Source of the DNA: Streptomyces sp. NBS 14/10
Lineage (GTDB): Bacteria; Actinomycetota; Actinomycetes; Streptomycetales; Streptomycetaceae
Length of the DNA: 64,000 bases
Reading direction: 5' to 3'
Assembly (NCBI RefSeq): GCF_002224125.1
Contig: NZ_NCSM01000022.1
Span: 682,690-746,689, forward strand
Made by a program: the position numbers and the translations under genes. Under the pieces are notes generated by a model. The model saw nothing but the letters and a program-made list of their open reading frames with translations. It was not told the origin of the DNA and did not search any database. Shown in pieces: positions 27,454 to 35,671 of the stretch (the first letter of the stretch is position 1; each line of letters starts with the position of its first letter).

Positions 27454-28485
27454 ATGGAATCCGGGACCCCAGGGGAAAGAGACAGCGGCGGCGCACACCG
27501 TTCCGCCACGCGCCGCCCCGCTCTCTACGCGGCCGTCACGGCGGTGGCGCTGTTGATCGGTGCGGTCGCCGTCGGGACGCATGTACGGCCTCAGGACCGG
27601 CCGCGGAATGCCGCTTCGCGCGCCACCACCACCCCGGCCACCGCCTCGCCGTCGGCCACGGCGAGTGGCGGCGGGACCAGGGGAGGAGGCGGCATGGAGC
27701 GAGTGGGCAGGCAGAAGACGCAGGCACCGGCGTCGTCGTCACCGCCCCCGTCAGCCGCCGCGCTGACCGCGGCCCTGACCGACGCGCTGGACGCCGTGGC
27801 GGACGGTGCCGACGGACAGTTCTCGGCCGCGGTCCTGGACACCGGCTCGGCGGCGGGCGCGGTGTACGGCGACGGGGCGTACGTCACCGCGAGCATCGTG
27901 AAGGTGGACATCCTCGCCGCGCTGCTGCTCCAGGCCCAGGACGCGGGGCGGCAGCTCACGGCCCAGGAACGCTCGTACGCCACCGTGATGATCCAGAAGA
28001 GCGACAACGGCGCGGCGACCGCGCTGTGGCAGGAGATCGGCGGCGCGGCGGGCCTCGACGCCGCCAACAAGCGGCTCGGGCTGACCGAGACACACGGCGG
28101 CCAGTCGGGCCGGTGGGGGCTCACCCAGACCACCGCCGCCGATCAGCTCACGCTGCTGCGGGCGGTTTTCGCGACCGGCACGGAGGGCGGCAAGGCGGCG
28201 CTCAGCGAGCCGTCCCGGGCGTATATCCAGCAGCTCATGGGGCAGATAGCCGACGACCAGACCTGGGGCGTCTCGGCCGCCGCCGACGACGCGGCCGGCA
28301 CCCGGCTCAAGAACGGCTGGCTGCCGCGCAGCGCCACCGGCCTGTGGGTCGTCAACAGCATCGGCCGGGTCACGGCGCAGGGTCGTACGTACCTTGTCGC
28401 CGTGCTCTCCAACGGGCACAAGGACATGGACACCGGTGTCGCCCTCGTGGAGTCCGCGGCCCGCGCGGCCGTAGGCGTTTTTTAA
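27454..28485 (+). CDS. Serine hydrolase, class A beta-lactamase-like
   Basis: 343 residues. An N-terminal membrane anchor (about 22-43) and a Ser/Thr/Pro-rich stalk are followed by a penicillin-recognising domain: SxxK at S147-K150 (SIVK), SDN at S183-N185, and KNG at 286-288 where KTG is usual. It acts outside the membrane, either as a D,D-peptidase-like or beta-lactam-hydrolysing enzyme; no typical omega-loop ExxLN is obvious, so a cell-wall or unknown role is as likely as resistance. The ATG is about nine bases after a -10-like hexamer. Confidence 0.82.
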   Translation: MESGTPGERDSGGAHRSATRRPALYAAVTAVALLIGAVAVGTHVRPQDRPRNAASRATTTPATASPSATASGGGTRGGGGMERVGRQKTQAPASSSPPPSAAALTAALTDALDAVADGADGQFSAAVLDTGSAAGAVYGDGAYVTASIVKVDILAALLLQAQDAGRQLTAQERSYATVMIQKSDNGAATALWQEIGGAAGLDAANKRLGLTETHGGQSGRWGLTQTTAADQLTLLRAVFATGTEGGKAALSEPSRAYIQQLMGQIADDQTWGVSAAADDAAGTRLKNGWLPRSATGLWVVNSIGRVTAQGRTYLVAVLSNGHKDMDTGVALVESAARAAVGVF

Positions 28486-28510
28486 GGCTTTGTAAGGCTT
28501 TGTAGGGCTT
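28481..28510 (+). repeat. Three decamer repeats at the gene end
   Basis: TTTAAGGCTT, TGTAAGGCTT and TGTAGGGCTT in tandem; the first contains the stop codon of the serine hydrolase gene. Confidence 0.6.
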
Positions 28511-28516
28511 GGAGCC

Positions 28517-29755
28517 TCAGCCGCCGGGCCGCCGGCCCACGCCCCGCCGCCACCGGGCGAACCCCGCCCCCGGGCCGCGCAGCGGCCCCGACCCGCGCCA
28601 CAGCGCCACCGCGGCGGCCAGCAGGCCCGCCCCGGCCACTCCGGCGGTGAGCGCGAGGCGGTTCGGGCCGCCCTCGTCGCTCTCCGTACGGGCGTGGTCC
28701 GGGCCGGAGCCGAAGTAGCGCTGGGGTGAGGCCCCCACGGCCGGCCGCTGCGGCTGGGGCTTGAGCTTCGCCCCCGCCTTGATCGCCGCCGCCGGGTCCA
28801 CCAGGCCCGCGCCGAGCTCGTCGTTGCGGCCGCCCTTGGGGCGGTCCTGGGCGGTGTCGATGAGCAGCTGTCTGATCTGCCGGGGGCTCAGCTCGGGGTG
28901 GGCGGCGCGGACGAGGGCGGCCGAGCCGGAGACGAACGCGGCGGCGGCGCTGGTCCCCCAGCCCTCGTAGTAGCGCCGGTCGGGGTCGGCGATGACCACG
29001 TCGTCGCCGGGCGCGCAGACCGCGGCGTACCAGCGGCGGGTGGAGAAGACGGCGCGCAAGCCGTAACGGTCCACGGCGGTCACCGCGATCACCCCGGGGT
29101 ACGCGGCCGGATAGGAGGCCCGGTCGCCGTCCTCGCCGCCGTTGCCCGCCGAGGCCACCACGACCACGCCCTTGCGCAGCGCGTACTGCACGGCGGCGTC
29201 CTCGGCGGGCTCGGGGTGCGCGGACTTGCTGTCGTCGCCCAGCGACAGGTTGATCACATCGGCGCCGTGGTCGACCGCCCAGCGGATCCCGTTCGCCAGC
29301 GCGCCGCCGCGCTGCGTACGGGCCTTCTTGCGGGCCGGGTCGGCCTCCTCCAGGATCACCCGCACCGGCAGGATCTTGGCCTCGGGGGCCACGCCCTTCA
29401 CGCCGTCGCTGCCGGAGGCGCCGTGTCCGTGCCCCGCGATGATCCCGGCCATGGCGGTCCCGTGCCGGGCCCAGGCGTCGTCGCCGCGCCCGGCTCCGAA
29501 GCCGACCATGTCCTTGCCCGTGAGGACCTGGCCCGCGAGGTCCGGGTGCCGGTCGTCCACGCCGGTGTCGAGCACCGCGACCGTCACGCCCGCGCCCTTG
29601 GTCGTCTGCCAGGCGGTCGGCACGTGGATGGCGTCCAGCGCCCACTCCCGCGCCTGTATCGCGTCCGCCCGGGCGGACACGGCGGGCAGCAGCGCCAGCC
29701 CGGCCGCGGCCAGCCCCACGCCCGCGGCCCGGCCCAGCCGCCGCCAGCGGGTCAT
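28517..29755 (-). CDS. Mycosin-type (MycP) membrane-anchored subtilisin protease
   Basis: 412 residues. Signal peptide, then an S8 domain with triad D63 (AVLDTGVD), H98 (ARHGTAMAG), S269 (GWGTSAAAA) and oxyanion N205, then a Pro-rich stretch and a C-terminal membrane helix followed by basic residues. This is the mycosin layout, in which the protease domain faces outward. Mycosins normally belong to type VII secretion loci, but no EccB/C/D/E or WXG100 gene is present here. It forms an operon with the upstream membrane protein (13-nt gap). Confidence 0.9.
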   Translation of the reverse strand: MTRWRRLGRAAGVGLAAAGLALLPAVSARADAIQAREWALDAIHVPTAWQTTKGAGVTVAVLDTGVDDRHPDLAGQVLTGKDMVGFGAGRGDDAWARHGTAMAGIIAGHGHGASGSDGVKGVAPEAKILPVRVILEEADPARKKARTQRGGALANGIRWAVDHGADVINLSLGDDSKSAHPEPAEDAAVQYALRKGVVVVASAGNGGEDGDRASYPAAYPGVIAVTAVDRYGLRAVFSTRRWYAAVCAPGDDVVIADPDRRYYEGWGTSAAAAFVSGSAALVRAAHPELSPRQIRQLLIDTAQDRPKGGRNDELGAGLVDPAAAIKAGAKLKPQPQRPAVGASPQRYFGSGPDHARTESDEGGPNRLALTAGVAGAGLLAAAVALWRGSGPLRGPGAGFARWRRGVGRRPGG

Positions 29756-29768
29756 CGCAGGACCTCCG

Positions 29769-30947
29769 TCATCGCGGGTCCTCCGTCTTGGACAGGGCGC
29801 GGCGGAAGGCGCGCTCGATCTCGTCGGCGATGCCGCGCGCGTCGTGGCCGAGGCCCGACTGGGCCGGGGCCGTCGTCGCGCCGCCGCGGGTGGCCTCGCC
29901 GGCCGGCTGCGGGTCGGAGACCTTACGGCCGTCGGCGAAGCCGGACACGGTGTACACGACGGCCGGGGCGTCGGGCAGGATCCGGATCCGCCAGCTGGCG
30001 CGCTGGGCGTCGCCGAAGCCGGCGGCGGCGGTGCCCTTCGCCGCGTACGGGCGGGGCATGAGGTCGGCGCGCTCGCCCAGCCCCTCGGCCTGGAACCGCT
30101 CGCTGAGCTTGCGCATGGCCTCCGACCCGGCCTTCGTCACCAGCAGGCCGACGGTGGTCACACCGGTGCTGGTGGCGTCCGTATAGGTGGCGCGCAGCAG
30201 CCGCTTGCAGCCGACCGGGGCCAGGGCCTTCTCCAGCAGCGGGTCGAAGGCGCCGCCGCAACTGCTGTCCGGGGCGACCGCGATCCGCGTCCAGTCGCGG
30301 TCGGCGCCGCCGGGACCGGCCCCGCGCAGGGTGCGGGGGAAGAGCTCGTCGACGGGGACGCTGTGCCAGGCGCTGCGGGCCCGTGCGTAGCTGTCGCCGT
30401 CGGCCGGCCCGGACCCGGAGTCGCCGGTCAGCCAGGATCCGGCCGCCGCGCCGCCAAGCAGCCCGAGGCCGAGCACGAGACTGGCGGCGGCGGCCGCGAC
30501 CCTGCCGCGGGTGCGGCGGCCGGCCGGCCGGTCCGGGGCGGCGCCGCCGTACGGGGAGTCGAGCGTGGACCGGCCGGGGCGGCGCCATGGACCGAAGGTG
30601 GCGGGCCGGGGGGCGAACGCGGGCGCGGGAGGCGGGGGCGCGGAGGTGGGGCGTGGGGGGAGGCTGGTGGGGCGCGGCGGGCTGTCGGCCGACCGCGCCC
30701 GCGGTATGCCCGTGCCGCCGCCCGCGGCTGTGCCCCCCGCTGTGTTCCCGCCCGTACCCGCGCCTGCGTTTCCGCCCCGGTTCGGGCGCGGGGTGCGCAG
30801 CGGCACGCCCAGGATCGGGGTGTCCGGGTCGCCCAGTGGGCCGGCTCCGGGGGTGGCGCCCGGCGGGGGCGCGGTGTGCGGAGGGTGGGCGGGGCGGGGT
30901 GGTGGGATGCGGTGTGGGCTGCGTGCCTGTTCCGCTTCGGTGCTCAC
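29769..30947 (-). CDS. Proline-rich single-pass membrane protein, mycosin partner
   Basis: About 392 residues: a cytoplasmic Pro/Arg/Gly-rich segment of about 150, one membrane helix (AAAAASLVLGLGLLGGAAAGSWL), and an extracytoplasmic domain of about 200 with two cysteines (SSCGGAFDPLLEKALAPVGCKRLL) that may form a disulfide. No named family recognised. Its stop is 13 nt from the mycosin start, so the two proteins probably act together at the membrane. GTG at 30947 preferred over the GTG at 30953 because GAGAGG is 7 nt upstream. Confidence 0.7.
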   Translation of the reverse strand: MSTEAEQARSPHRIPPPRPAHPPHTAPPPGATPGAGPLGDPDTPILGVPLRTPRPNRGGNAGAGTGGNTAGGTAAGGGTGIPRARSADSPPRPTSLPPRPTSAPPPPAPAFAPRPATFGPWRRPGRSTLDSPYGGAAPDRPAGRRTRGRVAAAAASLVLGLGLLGGAAAGSWLTGDSGSGPADGDSYARARSAWHSVPVDELFPRTLRGAGPGGADRDWTRIAVAPDSSCGGAFDPLLEKALAPVGCKRLLRATYTDATSTGVTTVGLLVTKAGSEAMRKLSERFQAEGLGERADLMPRPYAAKGTAAAGFGDAQRASWRIRILPDAPAVVYTVSGFADGRKVSDPQPAGEATRGGATTAPAQSGLGHDARGIADEIERAFRRALSKTEDPR

Positions 30948-31078
30948 CTGCACCCCTCTCGCACCCTCGAAAGACTTCGAAAGACGTGTTGTGTGCGCGA
31001 CACTCTACGGTGCGCCGGGCGCCATTCGCACCGGTCGCCCTCTACCCGGCGGTAACGGCCGTCTGGCAAGCTTCGGCC

Positions 31079-32299
31079 ATGTCCGCACTCCCCGTTGATC
31101 TCTCCGCTGATCTTCCTGCCCAGCGTGCCCGTTACGACCGGGCCACCGCTCATCTCGAGGCACCGCTGGCGATCGTCGATCTGCGGGCCTTCGACGACAA
31201 CGCCCGGGATCTGGTGCGGCGGGCGCACGGCAAGCCGATCCGGGTGGCGAGCAAGTCGGTGCGGTGCCGTGCGCTGCTCGACCGGGCGCTGGCCAAGGAC
31301 GGCTTCGCGGGCATCATGAGCTTCACGCTCGCGGAGTCGCTGTGGCTGGCGCGCGAGGGGTACGAGGACGTCCTGCTCGCCTATCCGTCGACCGACCGGG
31401 ACGGGTTCGCCGCGCTGACCGGCGATCCCAAGCTCGCCGCCGCCGTGACGGTGATGGTGGACGATATGAGCCACCTCGACCTGATCGAGAGTGTGCGCTC
31501 CGGGACCGAAGAGGTCCGGGTCTGCCTGGAGTTGGACACCTCGCTGCGGCTGCTGGGCGGCCGGGTGCGGATCGGCGCGCTGCGCTCGCCGCTGCGCGAC
31601 CCGGCCCGGCTGGCCGAGCTGGCGGAGGCGATCCAGCGCCGCCCGGGGTTCCGCGTCGTCGGGCTGATGGGGTATGAGGGGCATGTGGCGGGCGTGGGCG
31701 ACGCGCTGGCCGGGCGCCCGCTGCGGTCCCGCGCCATCCGGCTGATGCAGTCCGCCGCGCGCCGTGAGCTGGCCGAGCGGCGCGGGGCCGTGGTGCGCGC
31801 CGTTCGGGCGGTGGCGGATCTGGAGTTCGTGAACGGGGGCGGCACGGGCAGTGTGCAGCACACCGCCGCCGAGGGCGCGGTGACGGAGATCGCCGCCGGA
31901 TCCGGGCTCTACCAGCCCCGGCTGTTCGACAACTACACCTCCTTCCGCGGCCGCCCGGCGGCCCTCTTCGCCCAGCCGGTGGTGCGCCGGCCGGGCGTGG
32001 GCGTGGTGACGGTGCTCGGCGGCGGCTACCCGGCCTCGGGCGCGGCGGGCCGGGACCGGCTGCCGGTGCCGTATCTGCCGGAGGGGCTGGCCTACGACCC
32101 GATGGAGGGGCCGGGCGAGGTGCAGACCCCGCTGCTGGGGACGCCCGCCGACGATCTGCTGATCGGCGACAAGGTGTGGTTCCGGCACGCCAAGGCCGGG
32201 GAGCTGTGCGAGCGCTTCGAGGTGCTGCACCTGGTCGACGGGGACCGGGTGGTGGACACGGTGCCCACGTACCGGGGCGAGGGCCGCACCTACCTGTGA
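31079..32299 (+). CDS. PLP-dependent amino acid deaminase/aldolase (D-threonine aldolase-like)
   Basis: 406 residues with an alanine-racemase-like N-terminal barrel. The presumed PLP lysine is in IRVASKSVRC (near 45); later segments are GLMGYEGHVAG and EFVNGGGTGSVQHT, then a C-terminal metal-binding beta domain typical of D-threonine aldolase / D-serine dehydratase-like proteins (…GDKVWFRHAKAGELCERF with His and Cys). It probably acts on a D- or beta-hydroxy amino acid; substrate unproven. Single gene, divergent from the membrane-protein/mycosin pair. Confidence 0.85.
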   Translation: MSALPVDLSADLPAQRARYDRATAHLEAPLAIVDLRAFDDNARDLVRRAHGKPIRVASKSVRCRALLDRALAKDGFAGIMSFTLAESLWLAREGYEDVLLAYPSTDRDGFAALTGDPKLAAAVTVMVDDMSHLDLIESVRSGTEEVRVCLELDTSLRLLGGRVRIGALRSPLRDPARLAELAEAIQRRPGFRVVGLMGYEGHVAGVGDALAGRPLRSRAIRLMQSAARRELAERRGAVVRAVRAVADLEFVNGGGTGSVQHTAAEGAVTEIAAGSGLYQPRLFDNYTSFRGRPAALFAQPVVRRPGVGVVTVLGGGYPASGAAGRDRLPVPYLPEGLAYDPMEGPGEVQTPLLGTPADDLLIGDKVWFRHAKAGELCERFEVLHLVDGDRVVDTVPTYRGEGRTYL

Positions 32300-32343
32300 C
32301 GGCGGATGCCCGGATGCCCCGGGACGCGGACCGGTGACCGGGG

Positions 32344-33360
32344 TCAGACGGACTCGCCGTTGCCGCTGTCGCCCAGCGCCCTGATGCCCTTGACGATCTT
32401 GTCCATGACGGACAGCGACGGCGCCTTGTCGCTGACGTCGAATCCGAAACGCACCAGGACCATGGTGTCGGGCAGGAGAGGTGAGGGGAAGGCGACGGTC
32501 TGGACGTAGCCGTCCTCGCCCTTCTTCGTGATCACCTTCCAGCGCACCAGGTAGCCCTTCTGCCCGGCGACCGTGACCGCCTCGGACTTGAGCTGCTTGT
32601 GCGAGGTGATCCCGCCGTACGACTCCTTGCCGTTCTGCGGGTTCTTGCCGTAGGAGCTCTCCGCGGCCTGCTTGATGTCCTCCTTGGCGATGCCCTCCGC
32701 GGACTTGGCCTTGAACCCCGTGGCCGGCATGGAGAAGACGCCGCCGCGCAGGCAGTTGCTCTTCGCGTCGTTCGGGCAGGGATAGGTGTCCTTTGTGGTG
32801 ATGCCCGCGCCGCCCGCGCTGCTGCGGCCTTCCTTCCAGCCGTCCAGGACCGGCAGGCTGATGCCGTTCAGGGCGTCCTCGGCGATGCTCGGATCATCGC
32901 TGGGCGCGGGGGCTGTGGGGGTGTCGGTGGGGCCGCCCGGGCCCCCTCCGTCGTCGCCGCCGGAGGTGCCCCCGTCGCTGTTCCAGCCGTTGTCCCCGCC
33001 GCTGCTGCCGTCCGGGGCGGGCGCGGATGTGGTGGCGGTCGGCCCGGGCTTGGCCCCGCCGCGGTCGTCGGACCCTCCGTCGTCGTCGCCCAGCAGCGCG
33101 ATGCCGCCCACGATGGCGGCGGCCACGACGGCCGCCACCACGACGGCCGCCGCGATCTTCGGGCCGCGGCCCCGCGCGGGGGTGCCGGTCTCTCCTGGCG
33201 TATAGACGGGCACGGGCGGGCCGAACGTCTGGCTCGTCGGTCCCGGGGCCTCACGGGTGTGCTCGGTCCAGCCGAACCCGTCCCACCAGCGTTCGGGGGC
33301 GGGGCCGAGGCCGGTGTAGCCGGGGTCCGGGTACCAGCCCGGGGGTGTCGTCATGCTCAC
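32344..33360 (-). CDS. DUF2510 domain membrane protein
   Basis: 338 residues. The N-terminal DUF2510 motif (PPGWYPDPG…ERWWDGFGWTEHTR) is followed by one membrane helix (KIAAAVVVAAVVAAAIVGGIALLG), a Gly/Ser/Asp-rich linker and a C-terminal extracytoplasmic domain (LNGISLPVLDGWKEGRS…). Function unknown. The GTG at 33360 is six bases from a TAAGGT hexamer (33372-33367), a leaderless arrangement; the ATG at 33354 is the alternative. Confidence 0.82.
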   Translation of the reverse strand: MSMTTPPGWYPDPGYTGLGPAPERWWDGFGWTEHTREAPGPTSQTFGPPVPVYTPGETGTPARGRGPKIAAAVVVAAVVAAAIVGGIALLGDDDGGSDDRGGAKPGPTATTSAPAPDGSSGGDNGWNSDGGTSGGDDGGGPGGPTDTPTAPAPSDDPSIAEDALNGISLPVLDGWKEGRSSAGGAGITTKDTYPCPNDAKSNCLRGGVFSMPATGFKAKSAEGIAKEDIKQAAESSYGKNPQNGKESYGGITSHKQLKSEAVTVAGQKGYLVRWKVITKKGEDGYVQTVAFPSPLLPDTMVLVRFGFDVSDKAPSLSVMDKIVKGIRALGDSGNGESV

Positions 33361-33424
33361 GCCGTCACCTTATGGGCACGCGTCCGCTCCGTACACCGGC
33401 CCTACCCACCCAACCCCCGGCCAC

Positions 33425-34234
33425 TCACACCGGGGTGACGTACGCCCCCGCGATGCCGCCGTCGACCAGGAACTCCGCGGCGTTGACGAACGAGGAGTCG
33501 TCGCTGGCGAGGAATGCCACCGCGGCGGCGATCTCCTCCGGTTCGGCGAAGCGCCCCACCGGGATGTGCACCAGACGGCGCGCGGCGCGCTCGGGATCCT
33601 TGGCGAACAGCTCCTTCAGCAGCGGGGTGTTGACCGGACCGGGGCACAGCGCGTTGACCCGGATGCCCTCGCGGGCGAACTGCACGCCCAGCTCGCGCGA
33701 CATCGCCAGCACCCCGCCCTTGGAGGCCGTGTAGCTGATCTGCGAGGTCGCGGCGCCCATGACGGCCACGAAGGAGGCCGTGTTGATGATCGACCCCTTG
33801 CCCTGCCGCCGCATATAGGGCAGCGCGGCCTTGCAGCACAGATAGACGGAGGTGAGGTTGACCTCCTGGACCCGCTTCCAGGCGTCCAGGCCGGTGGTGA
33901 GGATCGAGTCGTCGTCGGGCGGCGAGATGCCCGCGTTGTTGAACGCCACGTCGACCGAGCCATAGGTGTCGTACGCGGTCTTGAACAGCGCCTCGACCTG
34001 CTCGGGGTCGGTGACGTCCACCCGGACGTACAGCCCGCCGACCTCGTCGGCCGCGGCCTTGCCCGCGCTCTCGTCGATGTCGGCGCAGACGACCCGCGCG
34101 CCCTCGGAGGCCAGGCGGCGCGCGGTGGCCAGGCCGATACCGCTGCCCGCCCCGGTGACGACGGCGGTACGGCCCACCAGGCGGCGGCAGACCGGGGCCT
34201 CGGGGGGCTCGGAGGTGTTCGGGCTGTCGGTCAC
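33425..34234 (-). CDS. SDR-family oxidoreductase of the glutamylation cluster
   Basis: 269 residues. Rossmann motif TGAGSGIGLATARRL, NNAG motif, catalytic Ser (NTASF…) and YxxxK (YTASKGG). Reads as a classical NAD(P) dehydrogenase. It starts 2 nt after the aldehyde dehydrogenase stop, at the end of the glnA4-ALDH-SDR operon, and so plausibly oxidises the gamma-glutamyl alcohol (gamma-glutamylethanolamide) to the aldehyde (inference from pathway order). RBS GAGGAGC lies inside the upstream gene. Confidence 0.87.
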   Translation of the reverse strand: MTDSPNTSEPPEAPVCRRLVGRTAVVTGAGSGIGLATARRLASEGARVVCADIDESAGKAAADEVGGLYVRVDVTDPEQVEALFKTAYDTYGSVDVAFNNAGISPPDDDSILTTGLDAWKRVQEVNLTSVYLCCKAALPYMRRQGKGSIINTASFVAVMGAATSQISYTASKGGVLAMSRELGVQFAREGIRVNALCPGPVNTPLLKELFAKDPERAARRLVHIPVGRFAEPEEIAAAVAFLASDDSSFVNAAEFLVDGGIAGAYVTPV

Positions 34235-34235
34235 G

Positions 34236-35660
34236 TCACTGCTCCTCGGTGCTGATGAAGACGTTCTTGGTCTCGGTGAAGGCCGCCAGCGCGCCGGGCC
34301 CCAGCTCCCGCCCGAGGCCGGACTGCTTGTAACCCCCGAACGGGGTCCAGTAGCGCACGCTGCTGTGCGAGTTGACGGACAGGTTTCCGGCGGCCACGGC
34401 CCGCGAGACGCGTACGGCGCGGCCCACGTCGCGGGTCCAGATGGAGCCGGACAGGCCGTAGTCGGTCGCGTTGGCCAGCCGTACGGCGTCGGCCTCGTCC
34501 TCGAAGGGCAGGACCACGGCGACCGGTCCGAAGATCTCCTCGACGGCGGCGCGGTGGGTGGGCCCGACGCCCTCCAGGACGGTGGCCGGATACCAGAAGC
34601 CCTTGCCCGCCGGGGCCTCGCCGCGGATCGCGACGCGCGCGTCCTCGGTGACGTAGGACCGTACGCGCTCGCGCTGCGCGGCGGAGATCAGCGGGCCCAT
34701 GGCGGTGCCGGGTTCGGCCGGGTCGCCCACCACGACGGAGCGCACGGCGGGCTCCAGCAGTTCCATGAACCGGTCGTAGACGGCGCGCTGGACCAGGATG
34801 CGGCTGCGGGCGCAGCAGTCCTGGCCGGTGTTGTCCAGGAAGGAGCCGGGGGCCGAGCGCGCGGCCAGCTCGATATCGGCGTCGGCGAAGACGATGTTGG
34901 GGCTCTTGCCGCCGAGTTCGAGGGTCACGCGCTTCACGCCCGCCGCGCATTTGGCCATGATCCGCTTGCCGACGGCCGTCGACCCGGTGAAGACGACCTT
35001 GGCGACGCGCGGGTGCTCGACCAGCGCCTCGCCCGCGACCGGCCCGGCGCCGGGCAGCACCTGGAAGAGCCCGTCGGGGAGCCCCGCCTCGGTGGCGAGT
35101 TCGGCCAGCCGGAGCGCGGTGAGCGGGGTGGTCTCGGCGGGCTTGAGGAGGACGGCGTTGCCGGCCGCGAGGGCGGGGGCGGTGCCCCAGGCGGCGATCG
35201 GCATGGGGAAGTTCCAGGGCGCGATGACGGCGACGACGCCCAGGGGTTCCTGGAAGGTGATGTTCAGCCCGCCCGGTACGGGGATCTGGCTGCCGGCGAG
35301 GCGTTCCACTCCCCCGGCCGCGTACTCCAGCAGATCGCGGACGTTGCCCGCCTCCCAGCGGGCGTTGCCGATGGGGTGTCCGGCCTCGCGGACCTCCAGC
35401 CGGGCCAGCTCCTCGAGGTGGTCGTCGACGGCGGTGGCGAAGCGGCGCAGCAGCCGCGCGCGGTCGCCGGGGGCCAGGGCGGCCCAGCCGGTCTGGGCCC
35501 GGGCGGCCCGGGTGACGGCGGCGTCGACGTCGGCGGGGGTGGCGGCGGGGACGGTGGCGATGACTTCTTCGGTCGCCGGGTTGAGTACCTGGTGTTCGTG
35601 CGGGTGCCCGCTGCTCACGTGCGGGTGCTCGTTGTTCGCGTGCGGGTGCTCGTTGCTCAC
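34236..35660 (-). CDS. Aldehyde dehydrogenase of the glutamylation cluster
   Basis: 474 residues. NAD-binding and catalytic motifs: PWNFPMPIAAW, FTGSTAVGKRI, the general base Glu in LELGGKSPN, catalytic Cys in NTGQDCCARS, and EEIFGPVAVVLPF. Predicted to oxidise gamma-glutamyl-aminoaldehyde to the acid. The GTG at 35660 has GAGGAA upstream and follows the glnA4 stop by 11 nt. The first 25 residues are a histidine-rich repeat (EHPHANNEHPH…SGHPHEH) absent from ordinary ALDHs. Confidence 0.9.
   Translation of the reverse strand: MSNEHPHANNEHPHVSSGHPHEHQVLNPATEEVIATVPAATPADVDAAVTRAARAQTGWAALAPGDRARLLRRFATAVDDHLEELARLEVREAGHPIGNARWEAGNVRDLLEYAAGGVERLAGSQIPVPGGLNITFQEPLGVVAVIAPWNFPMPIAAWGTAPALAAGNAVLLKPAETTPLTALRLAELATEAGLPDGLFQVLPGAGPVAGEALVEHPRVAKVVFTGSTAVGKRIMAKCAAGVKRVTLELGGKSPNIVFADADIELAARSAPGSFLDNTGQDCCARSRILVQRAVYDRFMELLEPAVRSVVVGDPAEPGTAMGPLISAAQRERVRSYVTEDARVAIRGEAPAGKGFWYPATVLEGVGPTHRAAVEEIFGPVAVVLPFEDEADAVRLANATDYGLSGSIWTRDVGRAVRVSRAVAAGNLSVNSHSSVRYWTPFGGYKQSGLGRELGPGALAAFTETKNVFISTEEQ
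35589..35660 (-). repeat. His-rich tandem repeat at the ALDH N-terminus
   Basis: Units of about 24 nt (core GAGCACCCGCACG) repeat two to three times in frame and encode NEHPHxN/SGHPH blocks. Confidence 0.7.
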
Positions 35661-35671
35661 GTGGTGGTTCC

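Noticed and set aside
27454..28485. Antibiotic-resistance beta-lactamase
   Set aside because: SxxK, SDN and KNG are present but the omega-loop ExxLN signature is not evident, so resistance cannot be claimed.
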